Positions 1 to 9,221 of a DNA stretch of 64,000 nucleotides are shown here, in pieces (the first letter of the stretch is position 1; each line of letters starts with the position of its first letter). The stretch comes from Microbacterium kyungheense. Lineage in GTDB: Bacteria; Actinomycetota; Actinomycetes; Actinomycetales; Microbacteriaceae. The notes below the pieces were generated by a model, which ran no database searches, was not told the DNA's origin, and worked only from the letters and a program-made list of their open reading frames with translations. A program made the translations under genes and the position numbers. The DNA lies in assembly GCF_006783905.1 (NCBI RefSeq), contig NZ_VFPE01000002.1, positions 1,054,001 to 1,118,000 on the forward strand, given 5' to 3'.

Positions 1-1082
1 TCGTCGACCTTCTTGCCTGCCCGGCCCGCGGTCTTCCACTCGTCGAGCAGATCGCGGTAGGCGGGGATGCCGTCCTCGCCCTTGGGAGCGAGTGCCTCCG
101 CCTTCTCGACCAGCCGCGTCTTGCGGTCGCGGACGCCCTTGTGCGCCTCATCGAGCTCGGCGTAGAACGCGCGGCGGTGCTTGTCGACGGTGGCACGTGC
201 ATCGCGGAATCGCTTCCAGAGCTGCTGCGCGGTCGACTTCGGCAGACGGGGGCCGTTCTGCTGCTGCGACTGCCACTGGTCGAACAGGCCGTTGATCTCG
301 GCCGTCGCCTGCTTCCACTGCACGGTGCGCGGGTCGCGCGCGGCGAGGGCCTCGGCCTTCTCGACGAGCTCAGTGCGCGCCTTCACGGCGTCATCGACGG
401 CCTCGCGGGCGGCGACGGCCTCGGTCTCGGACTGCGCGGTGAGCGCCTCGGTGAGCGCGGCGACGCGGGCGACGAGGCTGGCCAGGTCGCCGACGGCGGC
501 AGCGCCGTCGAGCTTCCCGTTGATGGTGCGCGCGGTCGCCCGCAGGTCCGCGGCCGACGCGCCTCCGCGGCGGTGGCGGACCTCGAGCAGCGTGACCTCG
601 CTGGCGAGATCGGCGTACTTGCGCTCGAAGTATGCGAGCGCCTCTTCGGGCGACCCGTCGGGGTACTGACCGACGACGCGCCAGCCGTCGGCCTCGCGCA
701 CCGAGACGGTGCCGTCGTCGTCGACGCGGCCCCACGGCTCATCGGCGCCGACAGGCGTCTCGACGACGATCTCAGTCACCTCGACGGCCACCACGTCGCC
801 CTCGGCGTCTTCGACCACCTCGACGATCTCAACGGCCTCGACCTCGACGACCTCGGCCGCTGCGGCGTCGGCCTCGGCGGCGTCCGCGTCGGCGGCGTCG
901 GCCTCGGTCTCCGCGGCCTCCGGCGCCGTCGCGTCGGCGGTGGCGGCATCCGCCTCGACCGCGTCGTCGGCGACGGGGGTCTCGGCAGGGTTCTGGTCGG
1001 GGGTGGACGTCGTCTCGGGCTCGCCGTTCTCGGGGAGCTCGGGGGCGTCGGTCTCGGGCTGGGGGTCTGCTGCGGCAGTCAC
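1..1082 (-). CDS. DUF349 domain-containing protein (3' part outside the window)
   Basis: The frame read from the minus strand is open from a GTG at 1082 to the window edge (360 codons seen). GAGGTG lies about 7 nt before the GTG; an ATG just upstream is out of frame and stops at once. The first ~110 residues are an acidic Ala/Glu/Asp/Val-rich low-complexity tail. This is followed by helical, charged segments with recurring W-K and R-F-R spacing (for example VQWKQATAEI, QLWKRFRDAR) typical of repeated DUF349 modules. The family is common in Actinobacteria and its function is not settled. A TAGGCT -10 box lies on the minus strand at 1139-1134. Probably cytoplasmic; no signal peptide is seen. 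Confidence 0.85.
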   Translation of the reverse strand, partial: MTAAADPQPETDAPELPENGEPETTSTPDQNPAETPVADDAVEADAATADATAPEAAETEADAADADAAEADAAAAEVVEVEAVEIVEVVEDAEGDVVAVEVTEIVVETPVGADEPWGRVDDDGTVSVREADGWRVVGQYPDGSPEEALAYFERKYADLASEVTLLEVRHRRGGASAADLRATARTINGKLDGAAAVGDLASLVARVAALTEALTAQSETEAVAAREAVDDAVKARTELVEKAEALAARDPRTVQWKQATAEINGLFDQWQSQQQNGPRLPKSTAQQLWKRFRDARATVDKHRRAFYAELDEAHKGVRDRKTRLVEKAEALAPKGEDGIPAYRDLLDEWKTAGRAGKKVD

Positions 1083-1133
1083 GGGATGCACCTCATCGCG
1101 GCTTGCGCCGTCTGTGGGAGTAGGACGGCTCAC

Positions 1134-1139
1134 AGCCTA
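1134..1139 (-). promoter_or_regulatory. -10 box of the DUF349 gene
   Basis: TAGGCT on the minus strand matches the TANNNT sigma-A-type -10 seen before many genes here. It predicts a transcript start near 1127 and a leader of about 45 nt. No clear -35 is seen. Confidence 0.5.
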
Positions 1140-1205
1140 GTACGGCGGATGCCTCATCCCGGTGCCGTTGCGGGCAGCTTCGGACGCGGATGCGTCCCCG
1201 TGGCC

Positions 1206-1499
1206 TCAGGGCGTCGGAGTCGGTGTGGCACTCGGGGTCGGCGCGTCCGTGACGGTCGGCGTCGGAGTCGGGGTGGACGTCGAGGTCGGCGACGGCTCCG
1301 GGGCGCCTGGGCCCGCCATGAAGTAGGCCGTCTGGATGCCCACGATGCCGAGCACGAGAACGCCGCCGGCGATGCCGGCGATCAGGTTGTCGCGCGTGCG
1401 GCGACGAGCCTGGTCGTCGTGGAACTGACGGCGCGCCTGATAGGTCCGCGTCCGCTCACGTGCGGCACGTGCGTCTCGATCCTTGCCACCGCCGGCCAC
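1206..1499 (-). CDS. Small single-pass membrane protein with Thr/Pro-rich tail
   Basis: 97 residues from a GTG at 1499 with a strong GAGGAGG ribosome site 5 nt or so upstream. The first ~37 residues are Arg/Lys-rich and cytoplasmic in character. One hydrophobic segment follows (about 39-60, LIAGIAGGVLVLGIVGI). The last ~30 residues are Thr/Pro/Ser repeats, probably outside the membrane. A TAGGAT -10 box sits on the minus strand at 1564-1559. I do not recognise a named family. It is divergent from rarA and lies upstream of the DUF349 gene on the same strand. Confidence 0.7.
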   Translation of the reverse strand: MAGGGKDRDARAARERTRTYQARRQFHDDQARRRTRDNLIAGIAGGVLVLGIVGIQTAYFMAGPGAPEPSPTSTSTPTPTPTVTDAPTPSATPTPTP

Positions 1500-1558
1500 G
1501 GGGCCTCCTCATTGTCGTCGTCCCAGGCTCACCCGGTCCACAGCCCCGGGGCGGGTTG

Positions 1559-1564
1559 ATCCTA
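1559..1564 (-). promoter_or_regulatory. -10 box of the 97-residue membrane protein gene
   Basis: TAGGAT on the minus strand. The predicted transcript start is near 1552, giving a leader of about 52 nt that contains the GAGGAGG site. Confidence 0.45.
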
Positions 1565-1621
1565 CGGCCCGGCGGCACGGCGGCCAAAACCCGCACCGGA
1601 ACCGCTGTCGCGCCCCCGGGA

Positions 1622-1627
1622 TAGCCT
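1622..1627 (+). promoter_or_regulatory. -10 box of rarA, leaderless geometry
   Basis: TAGCCT begins exactly 12 nt before the GTG start of rarA, and no Shine-Dalgarno sequence lies between. The same spacing recurs at seven other genes in the window. Confidence 0.55.
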
Positions 1628-1633
1628 TGACGA

Positions 1634-3007
1634 GTGAGTTCACCCACCGCGCTGTTCCAGGGGCTGACGCCGCTGGCGGTGCGCATGCGCCCCTCGTCGC
1701 TCGACGAGGTCGCAGGGCAGTCGCATCTGCTGCGCGCGGGGTCGCCGCTGGTGACGCTGGCGAATCCGGATGCCGCGGCCCGCGCTGCGACCTCCGTCAT
1801 CCTGTGGGGCCCGCCCGGCACGGGCAAGACGACCCTCGCGCAGGCGATCGCACGCTCGTCCGGGCGCCGCTTCGTGGAGCTGTCGGCCGTGACCGCGGGC
1901 GTCAAGGACGTGCGCGAGGTCATGCAGGAGGCGCTCACGCAGCGCGATCTGTACGGCCAGTCCACGATCCTCTTCCTCGACGAGATCCACCGGTTCACGA
2001 AGGCGCAGCAGGATGCGCTCCTCCCGGGCGTCGAGAACGGCTGGGTCGTGCTGATCGCCGCGACCACCGAGAACCCGTCCTTCTCGGTGATCTCGCCCCT
2101 GCTGTCGCGTTCACTGCTGCTGACTCTCAAGCCGCTCACCGACGCCGACCTGGCGATGCTGCTCGACCGCGCGGTCGCTGATGCGCGCGGCCTCGCCGGG
2201 GCGGTGACGCTCGGCGACGACGCCCGCGACGCGCTCGTCCGTCTCGCGTCGGGAGATGCCCGCCGGGCTCTCACGGCGCTCGAGGCCGCGGCATCCCTCG
2301 CCGTGCCCTCCGAGGACCAGGACGATGGCGAAGACGACGGCTCCGAGACCCCCGAGGACGCCGTCGACGCGCCCGTGATCACGGCGGACCACGTCGCACA
2401 GGCCGTCGACCGCGCCCTCCTGCGGTACGACCGGCAGGGCGACGAGCACTACGACGTCATCAGTGCGTTCATCAAGTCGATCCGCGGGTCGGATGTCGAC
2501 GCGGCGATGCACTACCTCGCGCGGATGATCGAGGCGGGGGAGGACCCGCGGTTCATCGCGCGGCGTCTCATCATCTCGGCCGCAGAAGACATCGGCCTCG
2601 CCGATCCGCAGGCGCTGCCGATCGCGGTCGCCGCCGCCGACGCGGTGCAGTTCATCGGCATGCCCGAAGGACGCATCCCGCTCGCCGAGGCGACCGCGTA
2701 CCTCGCCACCACGGCGAAGTCGAACGCCGCGTACCTGGCGATCGACGCGGCGATCGCCGACGTCCGCTCGGGCGGGTTCGGGCGCGTGCCGATGCATCTG
2801 CGCGACGCGCACTACCCGGGTGCCAAGCGGCTCGGCCACGGCAAGGGCTACGTGTACCCCCACGACTCGGACATCGGGATCGCGGCGCAGCAGTACCTGC
2901 CCGACGAGCTGCGGGGCCGCCGCTACTACGAGCCGAAGGCGCTCGGCGCGGAGCGCGACGTGCAGGCACGACTGGAGAAGATCCGTCGCATCCTCGGCGG
3001 CGACTGA
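1634..3007 (+). CDS. rarA: Replication-associated recombination protein A (AAA+ ATPase)
   Basis: 457 residues, close to the usual RarA/MgsA length. The Walker A motif GPPGTGKT is at 59-66 and Walker B LFLDEIHRF at about 113-121, followed by the sensor region TTENPSFSV and the C-terminal tetramerisation domain (YHYL-like HYLARMIEAGEDPRFIARR and the conserved HLRDAHYPGAKRLGHGKGYVYPHD region, shown in parts). RarA acts at stalled replication forks with single-stranded DNA binding protein. An acidic Asp/Glu insert (about 220-240) separates the AAA+ core from the C-terminal part. The GTG start is supported by the -10 box exactly 12 nt upstream. Confidence 0.95.
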   Translation: MSSPTALFQGLTPLAVRMRPSSLDEVAGQSHLLRAGSPLVTLANPDAAARAATSVILWGPPGTGKTTLAQAIARSSGRRFVELSAVTAGVKDVREVMQEALTQRDLYGQSTILFLDEIHRFTKAQQDALLPGVENGWVVLIAATTENPSFSVISPLLSRSLLLTLKPLTDADLAMLLDRAVADARGLAGAVTLGDDARDALVRLASGDARRALTALEAAASLAVPSEDQDDGEDDGSETPEDAVDAPVITADHVAQAVDRALLRYDRQGDEHYDVISAFIKSIRGSDVDAAMHYLARMIEAGEDPRFIARRLIISAAEDIGLADPQALPIAVAAADAVQFIGMPEGRIPLAEATAYLATTAKSNAAYLAIDAAIADVRSGGFGRVPMHLRDAHYPGAKRLGHGKGYVYPHDSDIGIAAQQYLPDELRGRRYYEPKALGAERDVQARLEKIRRILGGD

Positions 3008-3205
3008 GCGCCTGAACATCGGCCGACCGGGGCGAAAGCCCGTGTCTGATAAGCTTGAGCGGCTCGAAACGCAGTTTTCGGGCATCCCCTCTCTTCCTGA
3101 CCTACCTTCCGGCATGCCCCGGCGTGCAGTCCGGACAGGGCGAAGACAGGGCGATACGTCCGCGAGCCGTGAAAGACACGGCAGCGTCATCGAAAGGAAC
3201 ACTTC
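3008..3205 (+). promoter_or_regulatory. Leader and promoter region of rpsD
   Basis: This 198-base gap separates rarA from rpsD. A candidate -10 TAAGCT is at 3050-3055, which would give a leader of about 144 nt, long enough for autoregulation by S4. I could not recognise a defined S4-binding fold, so the regulatory role is a guess. GAAAGGAAC just before 3206 is the rpsD ribosome site. Confidence 0.3.
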
Positions 3206-3835
3206 GTGGCAACGAAGTCCCAGGACCGCCGCAAGGTCCGTCTGTCCCGCGCTCTCGGCGTGGCCCTCACCCCGAAGGCCGCCAAGTACCTCGAGAAGCG
3301 CCCCTACGCTCCGGGTGAGCACGGCCGCACCAAGCGCAAGCAGGACAGCGACTACGCCGTCCGCCTCCGCGAGAAGCAGCGTCTGCGCGAGCAGTACGGC
3401 ATCCGCGAGAAGCAGCTGCGCATCCAGTTCAACGAGGCCCGTCGCACCCAGGGCCTGACGGGTGAGAACCTCGTCGAGCAGCTCGAGATGCGTCTGGACG
3501 CCCTCGTGCTGCGTGCCGGCTTCGCCCGCACCACCGCGCAGGCGCGCCAGATGGTCGTGCACCGCCACATCCTCGTGGACGGCCAGCTCGTCGACCGCCC
3601 GTCCTTCCGCGTGAAGCCGGGTCAGCTCATCCACGTCAAGGCCAAGAGCGAGGGCATCGAGCCCTTCCAGGTCGCAGCGCTCGGCGGTCACGCCGAGGTC
3701 CTGCCCCCGGTTCCGGGCTACCTCGAGGTCGAGCTCGACAAGCTCCAGGCCCGTCTCGTGCGTCGCCCCAAGCGCGCCGAGGTTCCCGTGGTCTGCGACG
3801 TCCAGCTCGTCGTCGAGTACTACGCAGCGCGCTAA
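3206..3835 (+). CDS. rpsD: 30S ribosomal protein S4
   Basis: 209 residues with GTG start and ribosome site GAAAGGAAC. It has the S4-type N-terminal region and the S4 RNA-binding domain near 97-160 (MRLDALVLRAGFARTTAQARQ, then HRHILVDGQLVDRPSFRV, given in parts). The C-terminus EVPVVCDVQLVVEYYAAR is typical. S4 binds 16S rRNA early in 30S assembly. In many Actinobacteria a copy of rpsD sits near rarA and alaS, as here. It is followed by a strong hairpin terminator. No zinc-binding Cys cluster is seen at the N-terminus, so it is the Cys-free form. Confidence 0.97.
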   Translation: MATKSQDRRKVRLSRALGVALTPKAAKYLEKRPYAPGEHGRTKRKQDSDYAVRLREKQRLREQYGIREKQLRIQFNEARRTQGLTGENLVEQLEMRLDALVLRAGFARTTAQARQMVVHRHILVDGQLVDRPSFRVKPGQLIHVKAKSEGIEPFQVAALGGHAEVLPPVPGYLEVELDKLQARLVRRPKRAEVPVVCDVQLVVEYYAAR

Positions 3836-3872
3836 GCGTCTCGTCTCGCTTCGCTCGCTCGACGACCGAAGC

Positions 3873-3906
3873 ACGAAGGGCGTCGGGGTCACCCGACGCC
3901 CTTCGT
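3873..3906 (+). terminator. Hairpin terminator after rpsD
   Basis: A perfect 15-bp stem (3873-3887 with 3892-3906) closes a 4-nt loop GTCA and is followed by CGTTTCCCC. It lies 37 nt after the rpsD stop and before the next promoter. Confidence 0.85.
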
Positions 3907-3916
3907 CGTTTCCCCT

Positions 3917-3922
3917 TACGAT
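3917..3922 (+). promoter_or_regulatory. -10 box before the YtxH-like gene
   Basis: TACGAT lies 12 nt before an in-frame ATG at 3929 and 48 nt before the ATG at 3965 that has a Shine-Dalgarno sequence. The transcript probably starts at about 3929; both starts are possible. Confidence 0.4.
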
Positions 3923-3964
3923 GGAGGGATGCCGCGCCCCGGCGGCCCGCGAGGAAGTGGTGAC

Positions 3965-4261
3965 ATGAAGAACCTGGTGTGGTTCCTGTTCGGCATCGCC
4001 GGAGGATTCGTGGTGGCGCACTTCATGAACAAGGACCCCCGTGGGCACGAGATCCTGGCCGAGGTCGACGCGCGCATCACCGAGTTCACCGACCGCATCG
4101 GCGACGCCTACCGCGAGCAGGAGGCCCGCTTCGCCGGCATCGTCGACGACGTCCGGGATGCCGCCGCCGAAGCCGCCGGCACCGCGAAGGACGCCGCATC
4201 CACCGCCGCCGAGGCCGTCGCAGACGCCGCCGCGAGCGCGGCCGACAAGCTCACCGACTGA
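3965..4261 (+). CDS. YtxH-like small membrane protein
   Basis: 98 residues. An N-terminal hydrophobic segment (about 3-17, NLVWFLFGIAGGFVVAHF) is followed by a long Ala/Asp/Glu-rich helix with repeated A-E-A-A and D-A-A patterns, likely a coiled coil. This resembles YtxH/DUF-type stress proteins, but the family call is by appearance only. I chose ATG 3965 because GAGGAAG lies about 8 nt upstream and relatives begin M-K; an in-frame ATG at 3929 would add 12 residues and fits the leaderless spacing. It lies between rpsD and alaS, an arrangement I believe is common in Microbacteriaceae. Confidence 0.75.
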   Translation: MKNLVWFLFGIAGGFVVAHFMNKDPRGHEILAEVDARITEFTDRIGDAYREQEARFAGIVDDVRDAAAEAAGTAKDAASTAAEAVADAAASAADKLTD

Positions 4262-4342
4262 CCCGCGCACCACCGCTCACCGGCAGAGCCGGAGAGTCGG
4301 CGTGCCGCCCGACACGCATTCGCACGCACAGCAAGGACCCGC

Positions 4343-7000
4343 ATGAAGACCGCCGAGATCGCGCAGCGCTACCTCGATTACTTCGAGAAGAACGGCCACA
4401 CCATCGTCCCCTCGGCGTCGCTGGTGACCGACGACCCGGCGCTGCTGTTCACGGTGGCCGGCATGGTGCCGTTCATCCCGTATCTGTCGGGCGATGTGCC
4501 CGCCCCCTATGCGCGCGCGGCCGATAACCAGAAGTGCATCCGCACCAACGACATCGAAGAGGTCGGCAAGACCCCCCGTCACGGGACGTTCTTCCAGATG
4601 CTCGGCAACTGGTCCTTCGGCGACTACTTCAAGGAAGGCGCGATCCGCTACGCCTGGGAGCTGCTGACCAGCGCGGAGGAGGACGGCGGCCTCGGCTTCG
4701 ACCCGAAGGACCTATGGGTCACGGTGTACGAAGAGGACGACGAGGCCCACGACCTCTGGCTGCGGCTGACCGACCTGCCCGCCGAGCGCATCCAGCGCCT
4801 GGGCAAGGACACGAACTACTGGAGCACCGGCCTGCCCGGTCCCGCCGGCCCGTGCTCGGAGATCTTCTTCGACCGCGGACCCGCGTACGGCATCGACGGC
4901 GGCCCCGCGACAGACGACGACCGCTACGTCGAGATCTGGAACCTCGTGTTCATGCAGTACGAGATCACCAACGTGCGCTCGAAGTACGACTTCGACATCG
5001 TCGGCGAACTGCCGAACAAGAACATCGACACCGGCATGGGCCTGGAGCGCATCGCGTTCATCAAGCAGGGCGTCGACAACATGTACGAGACCGACCAGGT
5101 GCGTCCGGTGCTCGACAAGGCCGTGGAGCTCTCGGGCCGCACGTACGGCGCGGATCACGAGGACGACGTGCGGTTCCGCGTGATCGCCGACCACGTGCGG
5201 TCGTCCCTCATGCTGATGTCGGACGGCGTCACCCCGTCCAACGACGGCCGCGGCTACATCCTGCGGCGGCTCATGCGGCGCGCGATCCGCTCCATGCGGC
5301 TGCTGGGCGTCGACGGCCCGACGTTCGAGGTGCTGTTCACGGCATCCCGCGACGCGATGAAGAGCGCATACCCCGTCGTCGAGACGGACTGGGCGCGCAT
5401 CTCGCAGTACGCGCTGGCCGAGGAGGCGACGTTCCTGCGCACGCTCGCGGCGGGGGAGTCGATCCTCGAGGAGTCGCTGGTCGAGACCAAGTCCGCGGGC
5501 GGCACGACGATCGCCGGCGCCGAGGCGTTCCTGCTGCATGACACGTACGGCTTCCCGATCGATCTGACGCTCGAGATCGCCGAAGAGGCCGGCCTCTCGG
5601 TCGACCGCGCGGCGTTCGACACCCTCATGCAGGAGCAGCGCGCCCGCGCCAAGGCCGACGCCCGCGCCCGCAAGCGCCAGCTCGCCGACACGAGCGTGTA
5701 CCGCGACCTGCGCGCGCTGGGCGAGACCGGGTTCACCGGCTACAGCGACCTCGAGACCGAGTCTCGCGTGCTCGGCATCCTCGTCGACGGCGTGTCTGTC
5801 GACCGTGCCACCACGGGTCAGATCGCCGAGGTCATCCTCGCCGAGACCGCGCTGTACGCCGAGTCGGGCGGTCAGGTCGCCGACAAGGGCGTCATCGTCG
5901 GCCCGGGCTACGAGCTCGAGGTGCTCGACGTGCAGAAGCCGGTGCCGGGCCTCATCAGCCACACCGTCGAGGTGTCCTCGGGTGAGGTCGGCGTCGGCCA
6001 GCCGGCGACGTCGGTGGTGGATGCCGCCAACCGCCGTGCCGCCCGCCAGGCGCACTCCGCCACCCACCTGGTGCACGCCGCGCTGCGCGACACGCTCGGC
6101 AAGACGGCGACGCAGGCCGGATCGCTCAACCGCGCCGGCTACATGCGCTTCGACTTCTCCTGGGGCCAGGCGCTGTCGGACGACACGAAGTCCGAGATCG
6201 AAGAGATCGCCAACAACGCCGTGCGCGACAACCTCGAGGTGACCACGCGCGTGCTGCCGCTCGACGAGGCGCGATCGCTCGGTGCGATGGCGCTGTTCGG
6301 CGAGAAGTACGGCGACACCGTGCGCATGGTCGACATCGGCGGGCCGTGGTCGCGCGAGCTGTGCGCGGGCACCCACGTCTCGACGAGCGCCGAGATCGGC
6401 CTCATCAGCCTGGTCGGCGAGTCGTCCGTCGGCGCCTCGAACCGTCGCGTCGAAGCGCTCGTGGGTCTCGACGCGTTCCGGTCGCTGGCCGCCGAGCGCG
6501 CGCTCGTGTCGCAGCTGACGTCGTCGCTCAAGGCGCCGCGCGAGCAGCTGCCCGCGCGCATCGCGGAACTCCAGGCGAACCTGAAGACGGCCGAGAAGAA
6601 GATCGCCGCGTTCGAGTCGAAGGCGCTCGGCGACCGTCTCCCGGCTCTCGCGGATGCGGCGACGCGTGTCGGCGACACGCTGGTCGTCGCCGAATCGCTC
6701 GGAACGGCGGCTTCCGCCGACGACGTGCGCTCGCTCGCCCTGCAGGTGCGGGAGCGCCTCGGCTCCGAGGCGGCCGTCGTCGCGCTCGGCGCCGTCGTCA
6801 GCGAGCGTCCCGTCGTGATCGTCGCGACCAACGACGCCGCTCGCGCCGCGGGCGCCAAGGCGGGCGTGCTCGCCAAGACCGCCGCCGGCGTGCTCGGCGG
6901 CGGCGGCGGCGGCCGCGACGACGTCGCGCAGGGCGGGGGAGCGGATGCTGCGGCGCTGCCCGCCGCGCTGGCCTCGGTGAAGGACGCCGTCGGCGCGTGA
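4343..7000 (+). CDS. alaS: Alanine-tRNA ligase
   Basis: 885 residues, full length for bacterial AlaRS. The class II catalytic core is at the N-terminus (YFEKNGHTIVPSASL, FQMLGNWSFGDYFKEGAI, GLERIAF). The tRNA-recognition helix region comes next, then the editing domain with HSATHLVHAAL (about 572-582) and ELCAGTHVS (about 672-680), which supply the zinc and editing ligands. The C-terminal part has a coiled coil and a Gly-rich C-Ala domain (GGGGGGRDD). It charges tRNA-Ala and clears mischarged Ser/Gly. Its stop overlaps the GTG of ruvX, so the two are likely co-translated. Confidence 0.98.
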   Translation: MKTAEIAQRYLDYFEKNGHTIVPSASLVTDDPALLFTVAGMVPFIPYLSGDVPAPYARAADNQKCIRTNDIEEVGKTPRHGTFFQMLGNWSFGDYFKEGAIRYAWELLTSAEEDGGLGFDPKDLWVTVYEEDDEAHDLWLRLTDLPAERIQRLGKDTNYWSTGLPGPAGPCSEIFFDRGPAYGIDGGPATDDDRYVEIWNLVFMQYEITNVRSKYDFDIVGELPNKNIDTGMGLERIAFIKQGVDNMYETDQVRPVLDKAVELSGRTYGADHEDDVRFRVIADHVRSSLMLMSDGVTPSNDGRGYILRRLMRRAIRSMRLLGVDGPTFEVLFTASRDAMKSAYPVVETDWARISQYALAEEATFLRTLAAGESILEESLVETKSAGGTTIAGAEAFLLHDTYGFPIDLTLEIAEEAGLSVDRAAFDTLMQEQRARAKADARARKRQLADTSVYRDLRALGETGFTGYSDLETESRVLGILVDGVSVDRATTGQIAEVILAETALYAESGGQVADKGVIVGPGYELEVLDVQKPVPGLISHTVEVSSGEVGVGQPATSVVDAANRRAARQAHSATHLVHAALRDTLGKTATQAGSLNRAGYMRFDFSWGQALSDDTKSEIEEIANNAVRDNLEVTTRVLPLDEARSLGAMALFGEKYGDTVRMVDIGGPWSRELCAGTHVSTSAEIGLISLVGESSVGASNRRVEALVGLDAFRSLAAERALVSQLTSSLKAPREQLPARIAELQANLKTAEKKIAAFESKALGDRLPALADAATRVGDTLVVAESLGTAASADDVRSLALQVRERLGSEAAVVALGAVVSERPVVIVATNDAARAAGAKAGVLAKTAAGVLGGGGGGRDDVAQGGGADAAALPAALASVKDAVGA

Positions 7001-7464
7001 CCGGCTTCAGGCGGGGCACCCGGCTCGGCATCGACGTGGGCAAGGCCCGGGTCGGCGTCGCGAGATGCGACCCCGACGGCCTGCTCGCGACGCCCGTCGA
7101 GACGGTGCCCCGAGACGACGCCACGGTGGCGCGGATCGTCGCGCTGGCCGAGGAGCACTCGGCGCTCGAGCTGTACGTCGGACTGCCCCTGAATCTGCGC
7201 GGCGAAGACACGCCGTCCACGCAGGACGCGCGGGACGTCGCGGCTGCGCTGTCGGCAGCCTCGGGCCTCACGGTGCGCCTCGTCGATGAGCGCCTGTCGA
7301 CGGTGTCGGCACACGCGGCACTGCGCAGTTCGGGCAGATCCCAGCGATCGTCGCGTAGCATCGTTGACCAGGTCGCCGCTGTCGTGCTGCTTCAGCAGGC
7401 ACTCGATGTCGAGAAGAGCACCGGCCGCCCGCCCGGAACCCCCGTCCCCCAGGAGCCCGCCTGA
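6997..7464 (+). CDS. ruvX: Putative pre-16S rRNA nuclease / Holliday junction resolvase-like YqgF
   Basis: 155 residues from a GTG at 6997 that overlaps the alaS stop by 4 nt; a longer open frame upstream is only a shadow of alaS. RNase H-like fold motifs are present: LGIDVGKARVGVA at about 10-22 with the catalytic Asp, LYVGLPLNLRGED in the middle, and VDERLSTVSA near 88-97. The family matures the 5' end of 16S rRNA in E. coli and was first proposed as a resolvase. Its place between alaS and mltG is a classic bacterial gene order. Confidence 0.93.
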   Translation: MTGFRRGTRLGIDVGKARVGVARCDPDGLLATPVETVPRDDATVARIVALAEEHSALELYVGLPLNLRGEDTPSTQDARDVAAALSAASGLTVRLVDERLSTVSAHAALRSSGRSQRSSRSIVDQVAAVVLLQQALDVEKSTGRPPGTPVPQEPA

Positions 7465-9221
7465 TGCCCGACTCATCGCCCGATGGCGCCGCAGCACCGC
7501 TGTCGCGCCGCGCCGCCCGTGAGGCCGCCGCTCGACGGGCGGCCACCGGAGCGACACCGGCGGTGACCCCGCAGCCGTCTCCGGCGGCGCCGGTGTCGGC
7601 GGCATCCGCCCCTCACGCCCCGTCTGCCGCTCAGCCCGCGCCCGCGCAGCCCGCCCCCGCGCAGCCGCACGAGCCCGCACCCACGTGGGAGTCGCTGATC
7701 ACCGGCGCGACCCCCATCGTCGGGAGCGGTCCCACCGCCCCTGCACCCGCATCGGCCCCCACCGCGCCGGCGACGCCGGCAGCCGCGCAGACCCGGGACG
7801 AGACGGCGGGCAGCGGCTTCCAGCCCGTTCCGCTGCGTGCGCCGCGGCCCACTCGCACCGACGTCGACGCCACGCCCGAGACCGATCCGTGGCTGTTCTC
7901 CGGAGACACGGCGCCCGCGATGCCCTACAGTCGGGGCAACACCGGCGCGACCGCGACGGTGACCGCGACGGCGACACGGACGGCGACGATGCCCGAGAAG
8001 GCGCCCGAACAGGCGGTGCAGAGCCCCGCGACGGGAACGCTCGACGATCTGTTCAGCGGTTCGACCTCGACCGACGACATCGGACACGTGCCCCCGCCCA
8101 AGAACAAGAAGCGCCGCCGCATCGGCGGATGGATCGCGCTCGGCGTCGTCCTGCTGATCCTGGGCGGCGTCGCGGCGGGCGGACTCTACGTGTGGAACAC
8201 GTACGAGCCTCAGATCCGCAAGGTCATGGGCTGGGAAGAGCCGAAGGACTACGAGGCCGGGCTCGCGAACGGCGAGACCTCGATCACCATCATGTCCGGC
8301 GACACAGGTCAGCCCATCTCGGAGGCGCTGTTCAACGCGGGCGTCACGAAGACCGCCGGCGCCTTCTACGACTACCTGATCGAGACCGGCCAGAACCCCA
8401 ACTTCCAGCCCGGGGTCTACACGCTTCAGAAGCAGATGACGAGCGAGGCCGCCCTCGCGGCGCTGATGGACCCCGCCAATCGCCAGGAGAACACGGCGCA
8501 GATCCCCGAGGGCTACACCGTCGACGGGACGCTGCAGCGCCTCTCTGAAGGCACCGGCATCCCGCTCGCGGACCTGCAGGCTGCCGCCGCCGACCCTTCG
8601 CTGTACGGCATCTCCGTCGATCCGGCCATCGCGGCGGCCGGCGGGCAGCCGCTGGAGGGCTGGCTGTTCCCGGCGACGTACACGTTCGATCCGGGCGTGA
8701 CGGCCCAGACGGCGATCCAGACGCTCGTGAACCGCACGATCCAGTCGCTGGATGCCGCCGGCGTGCCCGCCGACCAGCGGCAGAGCGTGCTGACGACCGC
8801 CTCGATCATCCAGCGCGAGGCGCGGTACGAGGCGGACATGCAGAAGGTGTCGCGCGTGATCCTGAACCGGCTGGACGCGAACAACCAGGAGACGTTCGGC
8901 AAGCTGCAGATGGACTCGACCGCGCAGTACGGCTTCGGCGAGCTGCACGCCGGTTCGGCCAGCACGTCGGACGAGGCCCAGAACGACCCGAACCCGTGGA
9001 ACACGTACGTCCACACCGGTCTGCCCATCGGGCCGATCGCGAACCCGGGCGACGTGGCGATCGACGCCGCGATGCATCCGGCGGACGGACCGTGGCTGTA
9101 CTTCGTGACAGTGAACATGGACACCGGCGAGACGATCTTCACCGACACCTACAGCGAGCACCAGAAGTACGTGAAGCAGATGCAGCAGTGGTGCTCGGAG
9201 CACCCGGACTCGGGGTGCTGA
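7464..9221 (+). CDS. mltG: Endolytic murein transglycosylase MltG (YceG family)
   Basis: 585 residues. The first ~215 residues are a Pro/Ala/Thr-rich cytoplasmic extension, common in Actinobacteria. One membrane helix follows (about 221-244, GWIALGVVLLILGGVAAGG), then the extracytoplasmic YceG domain. The catalytic Glu is in ASIIQREARYEADM near 452, with LQMDSTAQYG near 480 and the C-terminal HTGLPIGPIANPG segment. It cleaves nascent glycan strands and ends their growth. The start ATG overlaps the ruvX stop (TGATG). The gene ends 7 nt inside aroE. Confidence 0.95.
   Translation: MPDSSPDGAAAPLSRRAAREAAARRAATGATPAVTPQPSPAAPVSAASAPHAPSAAQPAPAQPAPAQPHEPAPTWESLITGATPIVGSGPTAPAPASAPTAPATPAAAQTRDETAGSGFQPVPLRAPRPTRTDVDATPETDPWLFSGDTAPAMPYSRGNTGATATVTATATRTATMPEKAPEQAVQSPATGTLDDLFSGSTSTDDIGHVPPPKNKKRRRIGGWIALGVVLLILGGVAAGGLYVWNTYEPQIRKVMGWEEPKDYEAGLANGETSITIMSGDTGQPISEALFNAGVTKTAGAFYDYLIETGQNPNFQPGVYTLQKQMTSEAALAALMDPANRQENTAQIPEGYTVDGTLQRLSEGTGIPLADLQAAAADPSLYGISVDPAIAAAGGQPLEGWLFPATYTFDPGVTAQTAIQTLVNRTIQSLDAAGVPADQRQSVLTTASIIQREARYEADMQKVSRVILNRLDANNQETFGKLQMDSTAQYGFGELHAGSASTSDEAQNDPNPWNTYVHTGLPIGPIANPGDVAIDAAMHPADGPWLYFVTVNMDTGETIFTDTYSEHQKYVKQMQQWCSEHPDSGC

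Noticed and set aside
3008..3205. A defined S4-binding leader RNA before rpsD
   Set aside because: The gap is long enough, but I could not draw a fold matching the known S4 leader classes.
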